Shown in pieces: positions 50,818 through 59,167 of a stretch of DNA of 64,000 nt. The notes under the pieces were generated by a model that saw only the letters and a program-made list of their open reading frames with translations, ran no database searches and was not told the DNA's origin. Location: assembly GCA_947502305.1 (NCBI GenBank), contig CANMZA010000001.1, positions 124,001 through 188,000 of the forward strand. The letters run 5' to 3'. The DNA is from an uncultured Erythrobacter sp. Its GTDB lineage: Bacteria > Pseudomonadota > Alphaproteobacteria > Sphingomonadales > Sphingomonadaceae. Within the stretch, counting starts at the first letter, position 1. Every line of letters begins with the position of its first letter. The position numbers and the translations under genes are program-made.

Positions 50818-51972
50818 ATGACATCAAGTAAGACTTCTAAGCTGGATCTTAGCTTGGCCCACAATGCTCTGATGCCAGAAGAAGCTATCATTGATCGAAT
50901 TTTTGAACACATCGACAACCGGTCCACCGATCAAGGAACAGTCAGCTGGAAAGAGCCGACTGCAAACTATCTATCAGCCCATCGTCTCGATGCAGAATTG
51001 AAACTGTTAAAGCAGCGTTGGGTTGTTTTTTGTCCATCAGCTGCGTTGCAAAAGTCAGGTGACTATATCGCCAGAGATACGGCAGGCGTCCCGGTGATCG
51101 CTGTAAAGGGGGCAGACGGACAGGTCCGTGCCTTTCGCAATGCTTGTCGTCACCGAGGGGTTCAAGTCGCAAGCGGTCAAGGCTGCACCAGCGTCTTTGT
51201 CTGCCCCTATCACGGATGGTCATATGGCACCGACGGATCGCTCCGCACTGTACCGCATAAAGATGGTTTTCCGGGGCTTCAGAAAGACACACGCGGTCTC
51301 GTTCCTTTAGAATGCGTAGAGCAAAACGGGCTAGTTTTTGTCAGGGAAGACGGAGGAAAAGTCAGCGAAAAAGAGCCATGCGACACCCCGGATATTATTC
51401 CGGATGGGTACCGTGTGATCAAATCAGAAGCTCTTCAGATTGAGGCGAATTGGAAGCTTCACTTAGAAAGCGCGCTCGAAGGGTATCATATCCGATCGAC
51501 CCACCAGACTACGTTCTTCCCACTTCAATATGACAATCTGACTGTGGTTGAGGCTTTCGGTAACAACAGCCGCATTGCCTTTCCCTATCAAGCGATCGAA
51601 GGTCTGCGCGGCAAACCCAGATCCCAATGGTCGATCAACGGGCGCGCTACACTAGTTTATCATCTCTATCCCAATGTCATAATCTCGACTTTCCCTGACT
51701 GTCTGCAGGTCGTCGTGATTGAACCAATCGGGCTTGAGCTTACCCGCCAGCATATGTTTCTCCTGTCTGCAGCTGAGGAAGGGAGTGATGTCTTCGATGA
51801 AGTGCTAAAAGGGCAGGAATTTGCTGCGACTGGAGCCATAGAAGACCGCAATATTGTCCTATCGGCACAGCGCGGACTTAAGAGCGGGGCCAATGAGTTC
51901 CTGGAATTCGGTCTGTATGAGAGCGCAATTGGACGGTTTCATTCGGCATTGACTCGCGAGTTGGATGATTGA
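50818..51972 (+). CDS. Rieske non-haem iron oxygenase, alpha-subunit type
   Basis: 384 residues. The Rieske [2Fe-2S] ligands are Cys-x-His in NACRHRGVQ and Cys-x-x-His in VCPYHGWSYG. The C-terminal catalytic domain has ESALEGYHIRSTHQ, giving the two His of the mononuclear iron site. It would hydroxylate or demethylate an aromatic or alkylated amine-type substrate with O2 and NAD(P)H via a reductase. No beta subunit, ferredoxin or dedicated reductase is adjacent. The frame starts at 50776; the ATG at 50818 with GGGG is preferred. Confidence 0.9.
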   Translation: MTSSKTSKLDLSLAHNALMPEEAIIDRIFEHIDNRSTDQGTVSWKEPTANYLSAHRLDAELKLLKQRWVVFCPSAALQKSGDYIARDTAGVPVIAVKGADGQVRAFRNACRHRGVQVASGQGCTSVFVCPYHGWSYGTDGSLRTVPHKDGFPGLQKDTRGLVPLECVEQNGLVFVREDGGKVSEKEPCDTPDIIPDGYRVIKSEALQIEANWKLHLESALEGYHIRSTHQTTFFPLQYDNLTVVEAFGNNSRIAFPYQAIEGLRGKPRSQWSINGRATLVYHLYPNVIISTFPDCLQVVVIEPIGLELTRQHMFLLSAAEEGSDVFDEVLKGQEFAATGAIEDRNIVLSAQRGLKSGANEFLEFGLYESAIGRFHSALTRELDD

Positions 51973-52063
51973 GACGTCGTTTGATGGGACGAAACCGGAC
52001 GTTCCACTACCAGAGGCCTGATCCATAAAAATGACCGTATTTTTGGGCCCAATTGCCAATGCG

Positions 52064-54730
52064 CTAGAGCCACGCGGATCGGCGGTCCACAGAGCGCTGA
52101 AATCCTGCGGCTAGCGAGCGCATCCTTGCCTTTAGGAGAACTTGCCGCCCTTCTTTGCTCCGCGTGAAAACAAGCTGTGAGTTTCCGACCTTTTGCCGCC
52201 ATTCACCGGCGAACACTTCGGCGTCTTTTTTGCGCGCTCCTAACGCTGTCGGTACCGCATGGTAATCTTTGCGCGCAAACGGGCCAATCCATGAATTGCG
52301 CACCATCAGATATCGCGGGTTTTGAATTGGCCCCAAAACCTCTGCGATTGCCTCCATGATTAGTCGCTCGGTCGATCGCGCGACGCCGGTCACGACAATA
52401 TCTCGCCGACCGTCCACGCTGCTGCGGATGGCTATGACCGCGTTTTCACTTTCCCGTTCCGACAGATGATCGGCAGATGCGAGGCTAGCGATAACCGCTC
52501 CAACAGCTTCTTTGAGGCTGCCTTCCAATGATCCATTTCGCCATGCTAGCCGGGCGGCCTTCCCAAGCCTAGGTAGAGTGGCCAATGTCACGGCACCAGT
52601 GGCAGCCATCGCTGCGATCCCCAACCCCTCAAAAGACGCTACGCCTCTTAGCTGATCGGCTAATGCAAAGCCTCCGCTAGCAGCGCCAGTCCAGACAAGG
52701 GATTGCAAAGTGTCGGCCCAGCTAAGCATGCGGGGCGCATAGTTCGGTGCAGCGGTCTCTCGCACCTGAGAGCGCTCCGTTCCCTGACCCAGCGACTGCT
52801 GCCATTTCTGCGCCGTGGCAGGGCGATCTGCCGCTGCGGTCAGAGTTTTCGAATTCTGTTGAGAGACAGTGAGTTCAGGCTGAAGCCCAAGCCGACCCAA
52901 GCCGCTTTCAATCAAATTTGACTGTCCGTTCGAGATGCATTCAAAAGCTCTGAAGCGGCGGGCAATCACCCCAATGTCGGATGCACCCGAATGTCCTTGA
53001 TCGTTCAAAGCGCCCCAATCAAACGATGTCGCAAGCGCCTCTCTCAAACCATCTATATCCGGCTCTATGGTTGCAAGATGCCAGATGTTCGAGACTTTAT
53101 TGGGGGATTCTGGATCAATGCGGATCGCCCGTCCTCGCATCTGGTTGGACAACATGAAAGATGCGGTATTGCTCGCCAGAATTAGGCTATTGAGAGCGGG
53201 CGCGTCCCAACCTTGGCCAAGCAAGGATTGCGTGCCGACCAGAATGCGAATGTCGCCTTTCATAAAGAGCGCTGTCACAATCCGGGTCAAATCCGCGCTG
53301 CTGCCTGTCGCGGATTGAATTTCGATATGATCAGGGCAGGCTTCGATATCCTTTTGGCGCACCGCAGATGCGGGCAGGCCAAGGTCGACGAGGATTTGAT
53401 CAAGGGAAGCTGAGACCATTCTAGGAACGATCACTAGGCTGCCGGTCAACACAGCGAGCCGATCCGGCGCAACCTCTGCGCGGCGCAAGGTTTCGAAGAT
53501 AGGGGCCACGCCTAGTTTTGCGAGTTTAAAGTCGGCATCGGAACTGCGCGGCAATTCGCCCGCTCGGATATGATCTGAAAGGACCACCATCCGCAGCTGC
53601 TCGCCGAGCGATCTTTGTTCTGCCTCTGCAATGGCGACGATGCTTTCCATCTTAGCGATGCTTGATGCGAGAAGGCGGAAAACAGATCTGGTATGCCTTA
53701 GGCGAACTCGGCCTCCTTCGATCAATCCGTGCCGATGCAATCTGTTTTGGAGCTTGTCCCGGCGTTCTTTGCTGAGCGGAAACTCGGCCTTTCTTTTAAA
53801 TACCAGTCCGTCGAGCAATTGTTCGAGCCAAAAGAGCGAAGGCAGAGGCAAGTCGCGCGCTGAAACACCCAGCAGATCGAGTGCCGGTTTGGGCAGAGGC
53901 CGACCTGCTGATCCTAGTAATATGAGGGCAGCTGAAAGCATCTCGGGCGCTTCTAAAATGGCCTCAACATTGCTGGCGGGATTGGACAGCCATTCTTGCT
54001 GTTCCAGCCAATCGAGCAGTTCGTGATCGGCGTGCAAATCCTGATGCAGATCAGCGATGGTTCTGCGGCGCCGTTCTAGAAGAGCCAGTGCATCTTCGGT
54101 TGGCTTAGAAAGGATCAAATGGTCTTGATGCGGGCAAAGGTCGCCGTTTCGGACCAGTTCTGGAATGCCAATCTCGAGATCAATCGGCCCGCAGAGCCCT
54201 TCATACCGGTTCCATTCGGCAAGGCTCGCATCATAGGGCGGCGTGGCGGTCAGAGCGACGATCTTCACATCTTTTAGTTCTGTCGCCAGCCTATTGAGAC
54301 AATCCCACCAGGCCATTCGTAGATGATGGGCTTCATCCAGGACCAAAGTGAAGGGCCCCTGCTCACTATACTTCGTAATAAGGGCGGTCAGGCTATCCGA
54401 TCGCCTGAAGCTATCAAGCGACTGAAATGTCGACAGGGTGAGCGTTTTTGGTTCAGACAAGTCTCTCGAAACCGTCATATTGCCCGGTAATTCGGCCATG
54501 AATAATGGCGCAAGGCGTTCGTGCCACTGATCGCGAATGGCAAGGCTGGGGGCGAATACCAGCGCAGGCCTGCCCAGCCGGTTGACCAGCTCTAGCCCCA
54601 GGATTGTTTTTCCTGCACCGGGAGCAGCGACGACATGCAGCCTGTCATCTCCAAGGTGGTCAGCCATCTCGCCTAGCGCGCGCGCTTGATAATCACGCCA
54701 CGTTCCAGAAAACTTCATGCTATCAAACAT
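52064..54730 (-). CDS. SF2 DEAD/DEAH-type helicase with an unusual C-terminal region
   Basis: 888 residues (884 from the ATG at 54718). The N-terminal half has a Q-like start (WRDYQARALGEM), Walker A AAPGAGKTILG, DEAH box LVLDEAHHLRM and a second RecA lobe ending with MRGRAIRID. The pattern is that of type I/III restriction helicase subunits, yet no endonuclease, methylase or phage gene is adjacent. From about residue 670 a new part begins with two Ala/Gly-rich hydrophobic stretches (about 678-695 and 703-722), then a conserved-looking end (NPRYLMVRNSW, YHAVPTALGARKKDAE). I do not recognise this domain. Confidence 0.85.
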   Translation of the reverse strand: MFDSMKFSGTWRDYQARALGEMADHLGDDRLHVVAAPGAGKTILGLELVNRLGRPALVFAPSLAIRDQWHERLAPLFMAELPGNMTVSRDLSEPKTLTLSTFQSLDSFRRSDSLTALITKYSEQGPFTLVLDEAHHLRMAWWDCLNRLATELKDVKIVALTATPPYDASLAEWNRYEGLCGPIDLEIGIPELVRNGDLCPHQDHLILSKPTEDALALLERRRRTIADLHQDLHADHELLDWLEQQEWLSNPASNVEAILEAPEMLSAALILLGSAGRPLPKPALDLLGVSARDLPLPSLFWLEQLLDGLVFKRKAEFPLSKERRDKLQNRLHRHGLIEGGRVRLRHTRSVFRLLASSIAKMESIVAIAEAEQRSLGEQLRMVVLSDHIRAGELPRSSDADFKLAKLGVAPIFETLRRAEVAPDRLAVLTGSLVIVPRMVSASLDQILVDLGLPASAVRQKDIEACPDHIEIQSATGSSADLTRIVTALFMKGDIRILVGTQSLLGQGWDAPALNSLILASNTASFMLSNQMRGRAIRIDPESPNKVSNIWHLATIEPDIDGLREALATSFDWGALNDQGHSGASDIGVIARRFRAFECISNGQSNLIESGLGRLGLQPELTVSQQNSKTLTAAADRPATAQKWQQSLGQGTERSQVRETAAPNYAPRMLSWADTLQSLVWTGAASGGFALADQLRGVASFEGLGIAAMAATGAVTLATLPRLGKAARLAWRNGSLEGSLKEAVGAVIASLASADHLSERESENAVIAIRSSVDGRRDIVVTGVARSTERLIMEAIAEVLGPIQNPRYLMVRNSWIGPFARKDYHAVPTALGARKKDAEVFAGEWRQKVGNSQLVFTRSKEGRQVLLKARMRSLAAGFQRSVDRRSAWL

Positions 54731-54821
54731 GAGCAGCGCTTACAGCGCATCGGGCTTCCAGCAAAGGTTATGGCATCAAGAATGAACTGGTAAGATGATG
54801 GTGAATTTCTGCTCAGGCAGC

Positions 54822-56168
54822 TTAGGCTATCGCTGGCGTTTCGGCACTTGTTGACGGCGCATCGCCCCCAACTTTGGCCAAAGACAATAAGAACAAACCA
54901 AGCAGCGAAATCGCAGCGGTAGACAGAAATGCTGCGGGATAACCGCCAGCATCGATAACCCAGCCCGAAATTCCCGAAAAGGTTGAACGCGCAAAGTTTG
55001 GCACCGCCATAAACAAAGCAAACAGACTGGCCGCGAGCGCCGGTTCGCAAATGCGCATTGCCCAGACGAGCAAGACGATCATTACCAAGAGGGCGAACGC
55101 TTGTTGCCCTACGAGCACGAAGACGAATGCCGTGTCACTCGGAGCAAGTGAGAAGACAATGCCGCCGATCACGTTCAAGGCGACAAGCACACAACTCAAA
55201 ATGCGCACGGTGATCGTTAGCCCCATAAAGTGGACGAGCAATGTGGGCAGGAACAATGCTGCGCCCGCCGCGACCAAGCTAGAACCAGCGGCAAGGCTGG
55301 AATAGTCGGCGCTTCCCCAACCCAGTCGCTGCACCGCCAAAGTCGGGCTCACGGCGTCGATGAAAGAGAACGTTACCTGCATCATCGCCATCCCTGCCAG
55401 AAACAGGATGGTGCGCTGGTCTGCGACGGCTTTGAAGATGCCCAGCACAATCGGACGCCAAGCGCTCTGCTGGCGTTCTTCGCATTGACGCGAGGCCCTT
55501 CCATTGGACCACGGCATCAACCTTTCGCCGGGACGCTCTCGAAAAATGGCGACAAAGAGAGAAACGATTGTAACCAAGGCCCCAAGGAAGAGCGCGGTCG
55601 ATGCCAGAGTGCCGGATGAAAGCAATTGACCAGCTATAAATGCTGCGGCGGCGATCCCTGCTGATTGGGCGGCAAACATGCAGGAATTGACCGCGGTTCG
55701 TTCGGTCTCTGGGACGATGTCGACAGTCATCCCGTCCACCGCCACGTCGTTGAATGTCGCGCATAGATTGAGCGCAAAACAAAATGCGGCCAGCGTCGCA
55801 ATTTGACTGGCGGATGGCGCAGCAAGAGCCATGGCAACAAAGGTGAGCGCCATCGCAAATTGAGCAAGCAAGATCCAACCGCGCCGCCTGCCCATGGGCT
55901 TAAACGCGAACCGATCCATCAACAGACCGTTGAGCAGCTTTGTCGACCACGGCAAAAGCGCCGTTCCGACAAACGCACCAATCTCAATTGGTGTTGCTCC
56001 ATTCGCGGCAAGCCATGCTGGGATTGCGATGGTGGAGAGACCTGTCGGTACGCCTTGCAGGAAATATAAGATGATGATTGCCGCAAATCGGGCAATGCGG
56101 CTCTCGGAAAGCGCCGGGAGCGCGCGCGTCTTTGCACCAAAGACACCAGCAGCCAAAGCCTCAGTCAT
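54822..56168 (-). CDS. Major facilitator superfamily transporter (AmpG/PAT-like)
   Basis: 448 residues with 12 predicted helices. The N-terminal block LYFLQGVPTGLSTIAIPAWLAANG and STKLLNGLLMDRF, then NDVAVDGMTVDIV, resemble the AmpG/acetyl-CoA transporter branch. A candidate cargo is muropeptides or another acylated sugar or CoA-like compound; the substrate is not proven. It shares orientation with the small secreted gene upstream, with a hairpin between. Confidence 0.87.
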   Translation of the reverse strand: MTEALAAGVFGAKTRALPALSESRIARFAAIIILYFLQGVPTGLSTIAIPAWLAANGATPIEIGAFVGTALLPWSTKLLNGLLMDRFAFKPMGRRRGWILLAQFAMALTFVAMALAAPSASQIATLAAFCFALNLCATFNDVAVDGMTVDIVPETERTAVNSCMFAAQSAGIAAAAFIAGQLLSSGTLASTALFLGALVTIVSLFVAIFRERPGERLMPWSNGRASRQCEERQQSAWRPIVLGIFKAVADQRTILFLAGMAMMQVTFSFIDAVSPTLAVQRLGWGSADYSSLAAGSSLVAAGAALFLPTLLVHFMGLTITVRILSCVLVALNVIGGIVFSLAPSDTAFVFVLVGQQAFALLVMIVLLVWAMRICEPALAASLFALFMAVPNFARSTFSGISGWVIDAGGYPAAFLSTAAISLLGLFLLSLAKVGGDAPSTSAETPAIA

Positions 56169-56194
56169 TACACATCTCGCAAGTCAATTGAGCC

Positions 56195-56229
56195 CCGGCG
56201 GGTGGTCGGGTCGCAAACCCACCCGCCGG
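56195..56229 (-). terminator. 11-bp GC-rich hairpin downstream of the small secreted gene
   Basis: CCGGCGGGTGG (56195-56205) pairs with its complement at 56219-56229 across a 13-base loop. It lies 22 bases after the stop at 56252, but without a T run, so it is a likely but imperfect terminator between the secreted protein gene and the transporter gene. Confidence 0.6.
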
Positions 56230-56251
56230 AGCTCGGGGACGTCAACGGCGA

Positions 56252-56704
56252 TTAGCGCGCCGTATATTCCTGAAGCAGCATGCTGCTTTGCACGGTGCGA
56301 TATTCGGCCCGGTTGCCGCTCTCTGCGATCAACTGTTCTTGACTCCGATTGCGCTCATCCCAGGCGGCGTATGCGGCTGTGCGGCGCGCTTGTTCAGCGG
56401 CATCGGGTAGGGCGGCGAATGTCGTCATCAGATAGATATGCGGCTCGCCATCACGCGGGTTGATGTTGACCATGATTTTATAGTCGCTGATCCAGCCTTG
56501 CGATTTTGCGAATTCCTGCACCGTCATCCACTGATCGGCGAGATGCTGTGCATATTTGAATTCTGCCCCGTCATTGACGAAAATACCGGCAACCTCGGTG
56601 TATTCCCCTGCTACCAATGGGAAGTCTTGGGCCATGGCAGGCGCGCTCATCGGCAAAGTGATTGCAATCGCGGCGGCCGTCAGAATTGTTTTAAATTTGT
56701 TCAT
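56252..56704 (-). CDS. Small exported protein, unrecognised
   Basis: 150 residues with a signal peptide (TILTAAAIAITLPMSAPAMAQ). The mature part EVAGIFVNDGAEFKYAQHLADQWMTVQEFAKSQGWISDYKI reads like an alpha+beta dimeric barrel fold. It ends in a helical tail. The ATG at 56704 follows AAGGGGAAACAT; the frame is open upstream without support. No close family comes to mind; a periplasmic ligand-binding or scavenging role would be a guess. Confidence 0.75.
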   Translation of the reverse strand: MNKFKTILTAAAIAITLPMSAPAMAQDFPLVAGEYTEVAGIFVNDGAEFKYAQHLADQWMTVQEFAKSQGWISDYKIMVNINPRDGEPHIYLMTTFAALPDAAEQARRTAAYAAWDERNRSQEQLIAESGNRAEYRTVQSSMLLQEYTAR

Positions 56705-56943
56705 TATGTTTCCCCTTCGTGTGGTCACAATTTGCATCGCCAAAACACAGCGGTGCGGTATAAAAATGCGGTGCGACCCACATCGAGGAGCAGGCAAAGC
56801 GCTGCACTTGCCCGCCGAACAGCTGTTCGTAAGGCCTCGATTAACGGCGGTTTTTGGTGTTTTTCCGTTGACGCAAAAATGCCCTACAAAAGACCAATCG
56901 GTCAATCGCGCGAAGCGTCAAAAAAGCGTCAATTCGTGTGCGT

Positions 56944-59028
56944 TTAGGCGGTTCTGGGATCAACCGGCATCACATCTGGCCAGCCGTAACGATCCCAGGC
57001 TGCGACAAAACCAATCTCTTCGGCAAAATCTATAAAGTCTGGATGTTCGCGGGTTGTGCGAATGGGATCGGTATCGGCCCAAAGGCTCATCAAGCCGAAC
57101 ATGTTGGCAGGATGAATCTGCTCGCGGTATAGTTTCATGACCAATTCGGCATGCCCCATCCAGATCGCGGGGAAAGCTATTGAGGGGTCGTATGGATCGG
57201 GCATCGCGGCGTGCAATCCGGTCAGCATTTGGGAATATATTGCCCGATCTTCTGCCTTGCCGCTGCAACATCCATTTGCCGCGATCTTCCAATAGGCATC
57301 GCGCGCATCATCCGCCATTGGCTGCGTGCCTGCTGGTGGCAGGATGACGCTGTTCATCAGGGTGCGCGACGCGTAATAATCTTCAGTGGCGGTTCTGTAA
57401 TCACCTTGCGACGCTCTAACCGCGGCAAGCCACATACCCGGCAGGCTTAGGTCAACCATGCACGTGCCCGCCGCGATGGCTTCTTCGATATTGCCTAGGT
57501 TGAAATGAGCGGTGGACAGCATGGCATGGTTGCGGCCGTTTGCAGGGTCTTGCTCTACCGCTGCTTCGACAAACGGCAATGCGTCGCGGGTTCTGCCGAT
57601 ATATAGAAGGAAAGATCCGAGACGCGAGGCGACATCGGCGGAATGAGGTTCACGCGCATAAGCCTCAAACGCCAGATCTAATGCCCCTGCTGGGTTTTTG
57701 CGGGTCCATTCGTGAATTCCTTGGATCGCAAGTGCGTGCCCTTGTGCAGGGTCAAGCTCGACCGCGCGCCGTCCGCATTCGGCGGCCTTTTGCGATCGCT
57801 CAATGCGATCAAGGCAGGGCGTGTAAACCGCATTATGGATATGCGCATCGGCAAGCGCGGTCCAGCATTCGGCGAATTCTGGATCGATTTCCAAGCTCCG
57901 CTCTAGCAACTCCACAGATTTTGCTGCGGCGCCATCATGGATTGACCTTTGGATCAGCGAACGGCCTTGCAGATAGAGCGTGTAGGCTTCTCGATTAGAG
58001 GTCATCCTTCGCGCAGGCGCCGGTGCGTTTGATAGGCCAAGGACATCGCAAATGGCCGCGATGATATTCGCGCCTATGACCTTGCGGGATTCCATGAAGT
58101 CTTCGACCGAACCATTGATTCTTTGTGACCACAATTCGGTGCCAGTTGCCCCTTCGATCAAAGCGATCCTGATTTCGATCTGATCGGCTTTGTGGCGCAC
58201 TTCCCCTTCGACAAGGTGTGACACGCGCAGGTCTTTTGCCGCTTCAATCAGGGTGCCGCCCTTTGCGGTGACCGAAGCAACCGAAGTGCGTCCGGCGAGC
58301 GCTATGCCCCCAATTCTGCCCAGCTGAGAAGACAATTCATCATACACGCCATCGGCCAGGAAGAAGTTGGTGCCAAATTCACTTGATTGCGCAAATGGCA
58401 GCACCGCGAGCGATGTTTGATTGAGCGACTGCGTGAAGGTGCGATAGGCAGGGAAGCGCGAGCGCGCCGCTTCTAGCAATCGCTCATTTGCCGCGCTGTC
58501 GCCATTGGACAATGCTTCGGACAAAGCTGCCCGTAACCGGGCATCGACATGCTCCCGCCTTGCATGCAACCAATCATCGAAGGCAGTGTTTAATGAGGTG
58601 CCTTGTAAGAGCGGGCGATTGCCAGTGTCGATCAACCGCTTGGCTGCTTTGTCTGTTTCACCGCGCAGCAAGCAAGCCTCCAACTCATGCAAGTCACACG
58701 TGATCGCCTCGGGCGCCAATGCCACATCTGCGCGCGTGACCTTGAGGCCTTTGAAACTTTGCTCTTCCAAATGCCGGCTCAATTCGTGCAAGCATTGACG
58801 CAAACTCGCCTTTGCTTGTGCGCCAAAACGATCGGGCCAAAGCAGGCTGGCGAGCGAAGCACGGTCAATGGTGAGACCGGGTTGTAGGCAGATAATCGCC
58901 AAGATCAGCGATCCTCGGCGGCTTTTTAACCGGGCTGGGGTGCCATCCGCAGTTTCGATCCCAAATTCGCCGAAAAGCCGGGCGCGCAACTTCTCAGGCG
59001 CTGCCGTCTCTGAATTGTTGATTGCCAC
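56944..59028 (-). CDS. Winged-helix/BTAD-like transcriptional regulator with TolB-like and TPR domains
   Basis: 694 residues. The N-terminal winged helix with a BTAD-like region (RARLFGEFGIETADGTPARLKSRRG, LRQCLHELSRHLE) is of the SARP/AfsR type. A TolB-like/adenylate-cyclase-associated segment follows (LAVLPFAQSS, LADGVYDELSSQLGRIGGIALAGRTS). Several tetratricopeptide repeats (about 380-600) complete it. It probably senses by protein contacts. GTG at 59028 with GGAGGGG is preferred to the longer frame start at 59139. It is divergent from the GGDEF-EAL gene. Confidence 0.82.
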   Translation of the reverse strand: MAINNSETAAPEKLRARLFGEFGIETADGTPARLKSRRGSLILAIICLQPGLTIDRASLASLLWPDRFGAQAKASLRQCLHELSRHLEEQSFKGLKVTRADVALAPEAITCDLHELEACLLRGETDKAAKRLIDTGNRPLLQGTSLNTAFDDWLHARREHVDARLRAALSEALSNGDSAANERLLEAARSRFPAYRTFTQSLNQTSLAVLPFAQSSEFGTNFFLADGVYDELSSQLGRIGGIALAGRTSVASVTAKGGTLIEAAKDLRVSHLVEGEVRHKADQIEIRIALIEGATGTELWSQRINGSVEDFMESRKVIGANIIAAICDVLGLSNAPAPARRMTSNREAYTLYLQGRSLIQRSIHDGAAAKSVELLERSLEIDPEFAECWTALADAHIHNAVYTPCLDRIERSQKAAECGRRAVELDPAQGHALAIQGIHEWTRKNPAGALDLAFEAYAREPHSADVASRLGSFLLYIGRTRDALPFVEAAVEQDPANGRNHAMLSTAHFNLGNIEEAIAAGTCMVDLSLPGMWLAAVRASQGDYRTATEDYYASRTLMNSVILPPAGTQPMADDARDAYWKIAANGCCSGKAEDRAIYSQMLTGLHAAMPDPYDPSIAFPAIWMGHAELVMKLYREQIHPANMFGLMSLWADTDPIRTTREHPDFIDFAEEIGFVAAWDRYGWPDVMPVDPRTA

Positions 59029-59167
59029 ACCTGCCCCTCCCCGAAGCGGGCATACAAGAGACGCTAATCTTTGCAACGAAGCTGTGCTGGCTGCGCCGCA
59101 GTCTTTGTCGCGCGGCGACCAGTGACGTGCCCGCACCACGTATCTGCACGTTCGTGTTTCTTAAAGC

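Noticed and set aside
52064..54730. Type III restriction enzyme Res subunit
   Set aside because: There is no Mod gene and no recognisable nuclease domain at the C-terminus.
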